Of a stretch of 64,000 bases of DNA, positions 1-8,800 are shown one piece after another. Origin of the DNA: Geomonas limicola (GTDB taxonomy: Bacteria > Desulfobacterota > Desulfuromonadia > Geobacterales > Geobacteraceae). The stretch lies in assembly GCF_014193675.1 (NCBI RefSeq), contig NZ_BLXZ01000009.1, positions 124,287 through 188,286 of the forward strand, read 5' to 3'. Position 1 is the stretch's first letter, and each line of letters starts with the position of its first letter. The translations under genes and the position numbers were made by a program. A model generated the notes under the pieces. That model ran no database searches. It was not told where the DNA came from and saw nothing but the letters and a program-made list of their open reading frames with translations.

Positions 1-648
1 CGCGTGGATCCCGGGATCCAGGTAGCCTACGACGTAGCGCGCCGGAATCCCCCAGGAACGCGCCACGCTGATGAAGAGGTGGGCGAAGTCCTGGCAGACC
101 CCACCGCGCTGGCGCAGCGCATCGGTGAGGGCTCCGTGCACCACGGTGGCCCCGGTGCGGTACTCGAGCACCCGCGGCAGCCAGGCCATGAGACCGAGCA
201 GGTTGTCCTGCACGGTCTCCTTCTCGTCGAACTCTGGAAGGGGCACCGGGAGCAGTTCCGCGAGCTTTCCGACCGCGGGGACCGCGTCGCTTCGGTGCAG
301 CACGAAGTCGTTGAGGCGCGGCTCGCGGGAGAGCTCGCTCTTCAGCCACTGGCGCTGCTCTGCTGCCGGCGCGGGGAGGAAATCGAGCGGGTTCTCCTTG
401 CAGGTCTCCACCACGGCACGCAGGCGGGTGACCAGTCGGGTGTGCGGCGGGATCACGCTGAAGTAGTGCACCAGGTTCCCGAAGTAGTCCCGATAGCTCG
501 CCAGCTCCGCCGCCGGGTCCGTCTGGATCTCGCAGCTGAGCAGGGTCTGGTGCCGGTTCTCGCGCGGTGCCAGGCGCAACTCCACGTGGTGTTCGCGTAC
601 TGCGGCGGGATATTCAAGCGCCGTTTCGTGTTCGATCAGGTAGCGCAT
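1..648 (-). CDS. Transglutaminase-like family protein (3' part outside window)
   Basis: Reading the minus strand from an ATG at 648 gives an open frame that runs off the left window edge, so only the N-terminal 216 residues are visible. It begins MRYLIEHETALEY and has the N-terminal beta domain of bacterial transglutaminase-like proteins. The catalytic Cys motif GGVCQDFAH is followed by VGYLDPGIHA, where the HA is probably the catalytic His. It is the last of three same-strand genes (ATP-grasp, alpha-E, this one), 9 bp after the alpha-E gene. This trio recurs widely in bacteria and is predicted to form and process peptide or isopeptide bonds on an unknown substrate. The function is inferred from the family; the substrate is unknown. 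Confidence 0.85.
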   Translation of the reverse strand, partial: MRYLIEHETALEYPAAVREHHVELRLAPRENRHQTLLSCEIQTDPAAELASYRDYFGNLVHYFSVIPPHTRLVTRLRAVVETCKENPLDFLPAPAAEQRQWLKSELSREPRLNDFVLHRSDAVPAVGKLAELLPVPLPEFDEKETVQDNLLGLMAWLPRVLEYRTGATVVHGALTDALRQRGGVCQDFAHLFISVARSWGIPARYVVGYLDPGIHA

Positions 649-657
649 CGTGGTCCT

Positions 658-1596
658 CTACTGGAAAAACTCCTCGGCCAGGGAGTTGTGCAGTCGACCG
701 ATCCTCGGCAGGAGATCCTCGAGATACTCGTGCAGCCCCTCGGCCAAAATTTCATCCTTCGAGAGGCGTACCTTGTCGCACAGCTCGTCGCAGGCGGCCC
801 GGGTCGCCTCCTTCCCGTCGGTGCCGATGATCTGCAGCGCCGCCCGGATCCGGTCCACCGAGAAGGCGACCGAACGGGGGAAGTCGTTATTGAGCACCAC
901 GAATTCGGCGACATCCGCCGGCAGGAACCCCGAGTGACAACTGCGCCGGAAGGCCTCGAAGCCGGAGAGCGACTTAAGGAGCGCCGCCCACTGGTAGTAG
1001 TCCAGCGCCGAGCCGACCATGGAGAGATCCGGCAGGATGATGTGGTACTTCACGTCCAGGATCCGGCAGGTCATGTCGGCCCGTTCCAGGCAGCCACCCA
1101 GCTGGAAAAAGGCGTAGGCTTCGCCCCGCATCATGGTGGAGGTGACCAGCCCGTTGAAGCGGGCCACCTGGTTCCTGAGCTCGACGAACAGCGCGCCGGC
1201 ACGCTCCGCGGTCAGCGTCCCCTTGAGCCTCTCGTCGAACGACATCCAGATCTCGTTTACCGCTTCCCACATCTCCTTGGAAATCCGGTCCCGGGCCACC
1301 CGGGCGTTTTCCCGGAAGAGCCTCAAACAGCTTCGGATGGCGCTCGGGTTGTTGCGTCCGGCAGCGACGAACTGCAGGACCCGCGACGTGCTGATCCCGC
1401 CGCTGCCGTGGTGCTGTTCGTAGAGTTCCTCCGCGGAGGCGATCTGCAGGATGGGGCGCCACCGGTCGTCCTCGCTCATATCCTCCTCCGCCTCGATCAG
1501 GTAGAGCAGGTTGATCTCCATGAGCCGCGCGGTTTCACCGGCGCGCTCCAGGTAGCGGGCCATCCAGTACATCGAATCTGCAAGTCTGCTGAGCAT
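658..1596 (-). CDS. Alpha-E domain protein (DUF403 family)
   Basis: 312 aa, all-helical, starting MLSRLADSMYWMARYLERA, the usual N-terminus of alpha-E proteins. A longer frame adds seven residues, but the ATG at 1596 has a GAGG ribosome-binding site about 6 nt upstream and matches the family start. No catalytic motif is known for the family. It nearly always sits between a circularly permuted ATP-grasp gene and a transglutaminase-like gene, exactly as here, and is thought to act as a partner or scaffold of that predicted amidoligase system. Identification is firm; the biochemical role is unknown. Confidence 0.88.
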   Translation of the reverse strand: MLSRLADSMYWMARYLERAGETARLMEINLLYLIEAEEDMSEDDRWRPILQIASAEELYEQHHGSGGISTSRVLQFVAAGRNNPSAIRSCLRLFRENARVARDRISKEMWEAVNEIWMSFDERLKGTLTAERAGALFVELRNQVARFNGLVTSTMMRGEAYAFFQLGGCLERADMTCRILDVKYHIILPDLSMVGSALDYYQWAALLKSLSGFEAFRRSCHSGFLPADVAEFVVLNNDFPRSVAFSVDRIRAALQIIGTDGKEATRAACDELCDKVRLSKDEILAEGLHEYLEDLLPRIGRLHNSLAEEFFQ

Positions 1597-1770
1597 GGAA
1601 AACCTCAAGAAAAACAAGTTCTAGGTTTTATGTTCTACGTTTTGGGTCTAAACCAGCAAACCGGCCGATGCGCTAGGTTTCTGCGTTTAATCTGGCAATT
1701 CGCACCGCTTTTGCCCTGTCTTGTTTTAGGTTCCCGCATCTGACCTGGCAACCTGGAACAAAGAAGCCCT

Positions 1771-3213
1771 CTATTCCGCCAGTACCCAGGTATCCTTGCT
1801 GCCGCCGCCCTGGGAGGAGTTCACCACCAGCGAACCTTTCCTGAGCGCGACGCGGGTGAGCCCTCCCGGTACCACCTCGATCCCCTCGCCGTAGATCACA
1901 AAGGGACGCAGGTCCAGGTGACGCGCCTCCAGCTCTCCGTCCATGTAACAGACATGCCGCGACAGGTACACCACCGGCTGGGCGATGTAGTTGCGCGGGT
2001 TTTCCAGGACCCGGTCCACGAACTCCCTGCGCAGCGCCGGGGTCGAGGAGGGGCCCATGAGCATCCCGTAGCCGCCGGACTCGCTGACCGCCTTGATAAC
2101 CATGCGCTCCATGTTGTCGAAAACGTATTCGCGGTCCTGCGCGTTGGTCATCTGGTAGGTGGGGACGTTGTTGAGGATCGGCTGCTGCCCCAGGTAGTAG
2201 CGGATGATCTCCGGGACGTAGGGATAGACCGCCTTGTCGTCGGCAATCCCGCTCCCCGGCGCGTTGACGATGGCCACGTTGCCGGCACGCCAGGCGTTGA
2301 TGACGCCGGCGATCCCCAGGGAGGAATCGGAACGGAACACCAGGGGATCCAGAAAGTCGTCGTCGATGCGCCGATAGATCACGTCCACCCGCTGCAGCCC
2401 GGTGGTGGTTTTCAGGTAGACGATGTCGTTCACCGTCACCATGTCGCGCCCCTCGGCAAGCTCCACCCCCATCTCTTTGGCCAGGAAGGTGTGCTCGAAG
2501 TAGGCGGAATTGTAGATGCCTGGAGTGAGCACCACCACCTCCGCCTGGTCTTTGCCGCGCGGCGACAGGGAGCGCAGGGCGTCCAGGAGCAAGGACGGGT
2601 AGTGCTCGACGCGCCTGACCCGGTACTTGTTGAAGAACTCCGGCATGATACGCCGCTCGACGACCCGGTTCTCGATCATGTAGGAGACCCCCGAGGGGGT
2701 ACGCAGGTTGTCCTCGAGGATCAGGAATTCGCCCTGTTCGTCGCGAATTATGTCGATGCCGCTTATGTGGGTGTAGATGCCGCGCGGCGGCACGATGCCG
2801 ACGATCTCCCGGCGGAAGTCGCGCCCCTGGTAGATCAGCTCGGGGGGGATCACGCCGTCCCTGATGATGCGCTGATCACCGTAGAGATCGGCCAGGAACA
2901 GGTTGAGCGCCTGAACCCGCTGCTTGAGGCCGGCCTCGATCTTGGCCCACTCGCGGGCCGTTATGATGCGCGGTATCAGGTCGAAGGGCCAGATCCGCTC
3001 GATCCCTTCCTCGCTCTCGCCGTAGACGGTGAACGTCACCCCCTCGGCCTGCAGGGCAAGCTGACTTTCGTGCGCCTTGGCCTCGAGACCGTTGTTGCCG
3101 ATGGCCCGGATATGGTCCCACAGCAGGCGGTAGTGCTCCCGTGGCGAGAAATCGTCCGCGTAAAATTCGTGGTAGGGGTTGCGCTTTTGCTCTGGCAGTC
3201 CCGCCTGGTACAT
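1771..3213 (-). CDS. Circularly permuted type 2 ATP-grasp protein
   Basis: 480 aa with family signatures: an N-terminal YHEFYADD segment, RIWPFDLIPRII, the hallmark EDNLRTPSGVSYMIENR, and a C-terminal QPVVYLSRHVCY / HLDLRPFVIYG block. ATP-grasp enzymes of this type (DUF404/DUF407) are predicted to ligate a carboxylate to an amine with ATP hydrolysis. It is first in the operon with alpha-E and transglutaminase genes; a 174-bp gap separates it from the alpha-E gene. The ATG at 3213 has AAAGGAG about 6 nt upstream. A sigma-54-type promoter lies about 110 bp upstream (3323-3338). The substrate is unknown. Confidence 0.9.
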   Translation of the reverse strand: MYQAGLPEQKRNPYHEFYADDFSPREHYRLLWDHIRAIGNNGLEAKAHESQLALQAEGVTFTVYGESEEGIERIWPFDLIPRIITAREWAKIEAGLKQRVQALNLFLADLYGDQRIIRDGVIPPELIYQGRDFRREIVGIVPPRGIYTHISGIDIIRDEQGEFLILEDNLRTPSGVSYMIENRVVERRIMPEFFNKYRVRRVEHYPSLLLDALRSLSPRGKDQAEVVVLTPGIYNSAYFEHTFLAKEMGVELAEGRDMVTVNDIVYLKTTTGLQRVDVIYRRIDDDFLDPLVFRSDSSLGIAGVINAWRAGNVAIVNAPGSGIADDKAVYPYVPEIIRYYLGQQPILNNVPTYQMTNAQDREYVFDNMERMVIKAVSESGGYGMLMGPSSTPALRREFVDRVLENPRNYIAQPVVYLSRHVCYMDGELEARHLDLRPFVIYGEGIEVVPGGLTRVALRKGSLVVNSSQGGGSKDTWVLAE

Positions 3214-3936
3214 GCGTCACTCCTTTAACAGCGCTTGCAAAAATGGGAAGGCAGGTCCCCGAGTTGCGGGCGGGATGCCCAGGCAGCAGCAGCGCCGACC
3301 GCAGGGGATAGTCCTACCCGTCTGCAAGAGTTCCGCCAATGCTTCCGACCGCCTGTCGTACCACGAACCCGATGCTCAAAGCACCAAATCAGCGTCGTTT
3401 TCACCAAGGATAAAGCTCGCCCCCGCCAGAGATGCTGAAAGCCTGCTGACGGAACATGCCTTATTGAGGGCAGCTGCCCAAATTTGCAGCGCAGGTCCCC
3501 ATTCTTTTACGGAACTCGATCACTGACAAAGGGATCTTTTTGTTCCAATTCCCTATAAGCTATCACAGTTGTAAGATTGTGCTATTGAGTAAGAGGAAAC
3601 GACTGAGAGATAGGTTTGCAGGTTCAAACAGAGTGGAGCGTAAGAAAGTGCAAGGCATCGAGTAAGGCACCCCCTTAATTCTCCGGCGCTCTGGCGGGGT
3701 TTTCCACTTTTTTGCAAACGTTACGATCGTAAGCGGCGGTCCGCGAAGCGGCGCGAACCGCGGGAACCACAAATTAGCCATTGACACGCAAAAACGGGCA
3801 CTTGCACCAGCTGCCTAATCGTTGTGCAACTTGGTGAAGTGCCCATGGATACGTGACATTGAGGCAACGAATCCACAGCTTCTCCCTGTTTTTCCACAAG
3901 GGGAGTGGAAAGCTCGCACCCCCCTGAAAAAACCGT
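3214..3936. other. Long intergenic region between ATP-grasp and FrnE-like genes
   Basis: 723 bp without a convincing gene. Open frames here lack ribosome-binding sites and recognisable protein patterns. The right half (about 3480-3780) is clearly more AT-rich than the coding DNA around it. Apart from the sigma-54 promoter at 3323-3338, no RNA structure, terminator or repeat was recognised. Confidence 0.5.
3323..3338 (-). promoter_or_regulatory. Sigma-54 (RpoN) promoter for the ATP-grasp operon
   Basis: The minus strand reads TGGCGGAACTCTTGCA. Against the -24/-12 consensus TGGCACG-N4-TTGCA, the essential GG and GC are correctly spaced and the whole TTGCA is present; only two inner -24 positions differ. 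The predicted start of transcription near 3312 leaves a leader of about 100 nt before the ATG at 3213. An activator (enhancer-binding protein) site was not identified. Confidence 0.55.
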
Positions 3937-4536
3937 TCATCCCCTGCCGATGAGGCGCTGGAAATCCTGGTATTTTGCAAACCCGACCAGCCTGATCCCC
4001 TCGCAGAGGTGGCTGGGCACCGCGGTGATGCCGTACTCCTCGGCACGCTGCCAGTCGGCATCGACGGCCGCGGCGAAGCGCCCCTCGGCAAGGACCGCCT
4101 TGGCCTCTGCTCCGGAAAGCCCCACCTCGGCAGCAAGCCGCGCCAGCTCCTCGACATGTGCTATGTTGCACCCCTCGACGAAGAAGGCCCGGTACACCGC
4201 CTGGCGCCAGGCATCCCCCTTGCCCAGGCTCTCGGCCCACTTGCCCAATTCCTGGGCGCGTCGGCTGTTGTAAGTGCGGCTGCGCTCGGCAAGGGGCAAC
4301 CCTTCCGCTGCTGCGACCTCACGGACCCGCGCCTGCATCGGCCCAAGCTGCTCCGGTGCGATCCTCAGCAAATCGGTCAGTTCGGCCCCCTCTTCCGGGG
4401 TCTCGGGATGCAGCGGGAAGACATACCAGCGAAACTCAACGTCGTACTCCCGGCTGAGACGATCGGTACGCACGGTACCGAGATAGCACCAGGGTCAAAC
4501 GTAGTCGAAATACACCTCCACGAGCGTTTTTCTCAT
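3937..4536 (-). CDS. DsbA/FrnE-like thiol oxidoreductase, probable selenoprotein (UGA = Sec14)
   Basis: The frame opens at ATG 4536 behind a strong site (AAGGAGG, 5-6 nt gap). It reads MRKTLVEVYFDYV, meets TGA at 4497-4495, then continues in the same frame as PWCYLGTVRTDRLSREYDV to a stop at 3937-3939, 199 residues in all. FrnE/DsbA-family proteins carry DY-(V/I)-CPWCYLG at this point, so TGA falls exactly on the first Cys of the CxxC active site, giving UPWC. Downstream family features are intact: a PLHPETPEEG motif and the cis-Pro region GITAVPSH. A 7-bp hairpin with a 5-nt loop starts 13 nt after TGA (4463-4481), as in bacterial SECIS elements. Such proteins catalyse dithiol-disulfide exchange; this one has no signal peptide, so it is probably cytoplasmic. 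Ordinary gene callers would truncate it to 3937-4473. The alternative is a nonsense mutation. Confidence 0.8.
4463..4481 (-). promoter_or_regulatory. SECIS-like hairpin following the in-frame TGA
   Basis: On the coding strand TCGGTAC and GTACCGA form a perfect 7-bp stem closing the 5-nt loop CGTGC. The loop begins 20 nt after the TGA, and G is its second base. Both agree with what I recall of the bacterial SECIS pattern (apical loop about 16-37 nt from UGA, a G in the first two loop positions). A weaker outer stem between CCC-T-GG right after TGA and CCGGG further down is also possible. It lies inside the coding sequence, as bacterial SECIS elements do. Confidence 0.65.
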
Positions 4537-4721
4537 GAGGCACCTCCTTGTTGAGATACGTCTCGAGTTTAGCCTGCTCCCGTTTCCCGGCAAGCAGGAC
4601 CGGTAATGAATTACACAACCCTCCCAGAAGGCAATCGAGACGGCGGCGGCCGGTATCCCCCCTCCCCCAGCTGGAACCGTAGAACCTCGTAGCTCCGGCC
4701 CGGGCTCAGGCTCACCCGGGA

Positions 4722-5441
4722 TCACCCGGCGAAGTCGCGCACCTCGTAGCGTACGCCGTTGCCGTGATTCTGCCGAACGATACTGCGGATCGCGTCGGCG
4801 ACCTGTTCGGCGGAACGCAGGGCACCGGATCGCTTGAGCTCCACGAAACGCTTCAGGTCGGGGAAGTCATGCTCGCTGCTGGCACGGATCGCCGCCTGCA
4901 TCTCGGTGTCGATGATCCCCGGCTCGATGCTGATAGCCAGGAAGGGGTGCGGCTCGGCCCCCTGCTCCAGTGCCACGCTCCTCACGAAGGTTTCCAGGCA
5001 GGCCTTCGAGGCACAGTACAGGGACCAGCCGTAGTAGGGTCTCAGCGCCGCGCCCGAGGATATGTTGACGATGGTCTTGCGGCAGGGGTGCGCCTGGAAC
5101 TTTCGGATCGCCTCGCTTAGGAACAGGACCGCCGAGCTCACGTTGACGTTGAGGCTGTACAGCACCTCCGCGGGCTCCTTGCGGCTGGTGGGACCGATCG
5201 GCTGCACGGTCGCGGCATTGTTGACGATAACGATCTCCTGGTACTCGAGGGCAGCCAGCCTACCGAGCTCGGCGGCGACCGCGGCGCGTGCGCCCTCCGG
5301 GTCGCTGAAATCGGCCGGCACGGAAAAGGCGTGGGGAGCGCTGCGGGAGAATTCGACCACCTGGTAGCCTGCCTCCAGGTACCCCTTGGCGAGCGCGAGT
5401 CCCAGCCCGCGCGATCCCCCTGAGATGGCGACGAGTTTCAC
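4722..5441 (-). CDS. Short-chain dehydrogenase/reductase (benzil-reductase-like SDR)
   Basis: 239 aa with a full classical SDR set: nucleotide-binding GGSRGLG near residue 8, NNAA, the catalytic Ser in NISSG and the YCASK pair. It resembles the sepiapterin/benzil reductase branch, which reduces carbonyls with NADPH, but the substrate cannot be told from sequence. The start is GTG at 5441, preceded by AAAGGAGG 7 nt upstream. It lies 185 bp upstream of the FrnE-like gene on the same strand, so the two may share a transcript, although the downstream gene has its own good ribosome-binding site. Confidence 0.88.
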   Translation of the reverse strand: MKLVAISGGSRGLGLALAKGYLEAGYQVVEFSRSAPHAFSVPADFSDPEGARAAVAAELGRLAALEYQEIVIVNNAATVQPIGPTSRKEPAEVLYSLNVNVSSAVLFLSEAIRKFQAHPCRKTIVNISSGAALRPYYGWSLYCASKACLETFVRSVALEQGAEPHPFLAISIEPGIIDTEMQAAIRASSEHDFPDLKRFVELKRSGALRSAEQVADAIRSIVRQNHGNGVRYEVRDFAG

Positions 5442-5841
5442 GATGGTGCCTCCTTTACCGAGCGTTGCTGCACAAACCCGTCAAGTATAACCGCTGGAGA
5501 TCGGGTTGCAGCCCCATCGGGCGACTGCAGCCTGCAATCTCCACCTCACCCAACTGTATCGACCGACTCCAGGGACTGATACCACCCGCAGCCCAGCTGA
5601 CAAAAAACTCAAAAGACCATTTTGATCTTACAGTAAAAAAGGTACAACCTATCTCCTCTACCTGTTTTACCCATACAATATCTCTTACGAACTTCCCAGA
5701 GAATCTCTTAGTAATATTTCAGCTACAGCTTATGTATTCATATTGACATTTGTGATTTAAAGGCATATAGCTAACAAAAACTGACTGCCAACTTTGTACT
5801 AGATTGTCCTGCAGATACCGGCCCTTTACTCGGAAATTGTT
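5442..5841. other. AT-rich divergent intergenic region
   Basis: 400 bp between the SDR gene (minus) and the hybrid kinase (plus). Bases about 5590-5810 are markedly AT-rich compared with the coding regions on either side. One clear promoter-like pair is listed separately. No gene or structured RNA was recognised. Confidence 0.5.
5743..5771 (+). promoter_or_regulatory. Sigma-70-type promoter for the hybrid kinase
   Basis: TTGACA at 5743-5748, a 17-bp spacer, and TATAGC at 5766-5771. The -35 is consensus and the -10 matches at four of six positions. It lies about 70 bp upstream of the kinase start codon in an AT-rich stretch. Confidence 0.5.
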
Positions 5842-8800
5842 ATGGCCTCGGACGGTTCCGATCACGGCAGATACTCCTTCGCTTTACTGCTTGCCTTTTC
5901 CTTGGCAGGTCTGGCCGCTAATTTCTTCAACATCTCCCTTTTCCCCGGTCTCGAATTCCTTTTCGGCAGCATCTTCTCGATGCTGGCACTGCAGCTTCTC
6001 GGGCTCTGGAGCGGCGTCGCCGTCGCGCTCGCTGCCAGCAGCTACACCTGTTTCCTGTGGCAGCACCCCTACGCCCTGCTGATTCTCACCATGGAAACCC
6101 TGGTGGTGGGGTGGCTCGTCCTTACGCGCCGCATGGGGATGGTTCTGGCCGACACGGTCTTCTGGCTGGTCCTCGGCATGCCGCTCGCCTACCTGAGTTA
6201 CCACTTCGGGATGAGCTTTCCGAGCGCGGAAGCCACCGTGGTCATGGTAAAGCTGGCGCTCAACGGCCTGGCCAACGTCCTTCTGGCCCGCCTGGCACTC
6301 TCCGGCTACGCCGTCGGCACCCGCAAGATCTCGGTCTCCTTCCGCGACATCATCTACGAACTGCTGGCTGTTTTCGTGCTGTTCCCCTCGCTCATCGTGC
6401 TGCTGGTAAGCGGCCGGGCCGACTTCAGGCAAACCACTGCGACCATCCAGGAGACCCTGCGGCGCGACGCGCACCGCGTGTCGCTGAACCTGGACCACTG
6501 GCTGACCGTACGCAAGGGGGTGCTGACCCACCTGGCACAGCTTGCCGCCACCCTCCCCCCTGAAGAGATGCAGTCCCGCCTCGACCAGGCACGAAACTCG
6601 GACTACGACTTCCTGCGCATCGGCCTGGTGAACCGGGACGCGATCACCGTCGCCTACTCGCCGGCCAGCGACCCCTTCGGGCAGAGCAACCTGGGCAAGA
6701 ACTTCGCGCACCGCCCCTTTTTCTCCCAGCTGCAGCAGCGCAAAGAGCCGATGCTCTCGGAACTGGTCCGGGGCACCATCGACAGCAGCACCCCGCGGGT
6801 GCTCATCCTGGCCCCGGTACTGATCCAGGGAGAGTACGCGGGGCACCTGGGTGGGGTGCTCAACCTGGAGCGGGCCCACGAGATACTGGACCAGGCGCTC
6901 GACAGCCGGGAGATCCGCTACACCCTTTTGGACCGCCACGGCAAGGTGATCGTCTCAAACCGTAACGACCAGGAGGTGATGTCACCGTTTGTGCGCGGTC
7001 CGGGGAGCCTCACGCCGCTGGGAAACCAGCTCTCCTGGTGGGTCCCCACGGTGCCGGGCATGGTCCCCTCCTGGGAGCGCTGGAAACGTTCCGCGTTCAC
7101 CATTGAGTTGCGGGTCGGCAGCTTCTCGGAGTGGCGCCTGATCCTCGAGCAGCCGCTGCTTCCCAGCCTTTCCGAGCTCTTTGCGCACTACGCGAAAAAA
7201 TCGGCCCTGATCCTGTCGATCTTCCTCGCTGCCCTTATGGTCGCCGAGCTGCTGAGCCGGCTCTTCCACTCCCGCTTCCTGGAGATCAACCGGCTCACCG
7301 CCGACCTCCCCGAGCGCCTCGCAGCCGGACAGCAGATCGCCTGGCCCGACCGGCCGATGTCCGAAGTGCGCCAGCTTATGAACAACTTCAAGCAGGTCAC
7401 CGCCTCGCTCACCGCACAGATCCAGCAGACCCGCGCCCTGAACGAGACCCTGGAGCAGCGCGTCCTGGAGCGGACCGCCGAACTGAACGAGCTGAACCGG
7501 GACTTCGTGAATTTCCTGGAAAACACCTCCGATTTCGTCTATTACAAGGACCGGGATTCGCGCTACCGCTTCCTGAGCCAGGCCGTGGCGACCAGCACCG
7601 GGCATCCCCAGTGGCGCGACCTGGTCGGCAGGCACGACTGCGAACTGTTCCCGGAGGATCTGGCCCGGATCTACAGCGAGGAGGACGCCCAGATCTTCAA
7701 GGACGGCGTTTCGCTGTTCAACAAGATCAACCCCACCTGTGACCCGCAGGGGAAGCGTCGCTGGATCAGCACCAACAAGTGGCCGGTGTTCGACGCCGCC
7801 GGCAAGGTGGCCGGGATCTTCGGCATCAGCCGGGACATCACCGAGCAGATCGAGATCCAGGAATCCTTGCGCCTGGCCCAGCAGTCCCTGAACCAGGTGC
7901 CGGACCCGATCATGTGGGCCGACCCCGCCGGTCGGATCGTGGACTGCAACCAGGGGGCCTGTCAGCTGCTGGGCTACCACCAGTACGACCTGCTCGACAG
8001 CACCATCTTCGAGATCGACCTGGCCACCAGCAGGGAGAGCTGGCCGGTGCTGTTCGCCGAACTGCGCGGCCAGCGTACCCGGCACTACGAGTCGAACTAC
8101 TGCACGCGGGACGGCCGCAGCATCCCGGTCGACGTGCAGCTTGCCTACATCTCCTTTGGTGACAAGGAGTTTTTGTGCGGGGTCGCCCGCGACCTCACCG
8201 AGCGCAAGGCGATGGAAGAGGAGCGGCTGCACCTGGAGCGCCAGTCGCTGCACCTGCAGAAGCTGGAGAGCCTCGGGGTCCTCTCAGGCGGGATCGCCCA
8301 CGATTTCAACAACCTTTTGCAGGTGGTGCTGGGGAACCTCGACCTGGGGCTCATGGCACTTCCCGAGGATATCGGGATCCGGCGCAACCTGGAACAGGCG
8401 GTGATCGCCACGGTGCGGGCCTCGGAATTGAGCGGCATGATGCTCGCCTACTCCGGAAAGGGCGTGCTCAGCGTGCAGCGTCTCGACCTGAGCGGGTTGA
8501 TCCGGGAAAACGCCTCGATGCTCACGGCGGTCGTCACCCGGGGGATCAGCTTCAGCTCGGCCCTCTCACCCGAGCTGCCACCGGTTCAGGCGGACGCCAC
8601 CCAGGTCCTGCAGGTGGTATTGAACCTGGTGCGCAACGCCAGCGAGGCCATCGGCAGCGGCAGCGGGACCATCACCCTGGGGACCGGAGCCCAGGAATTC
8701 GACGGGGCGAGCCTCGCCGCCAGCCGGATCGAGGAGAAGCTCCCGGCGGGGCGCTACGTCTGGGTCGAGGTGCGCGACAACGGCTGCGGCATGGACGAAG

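Noticed and set aside
4..1743. 579-aa open frame on the plus strand over the alpha-E and transglutaminase genes
   Set aside because: Antisense shadow of two well-defined minus-strand families; composition is Arg/Gly/Pro-rich as expected from GC-rich antisense DNA.
5442..5841. c-di-GMP riboswitch sought upstream of the hybrid kinase and in other long gaps
   Set aside because: No GEMM-type conserved core was found in any long intergenic region of the window.
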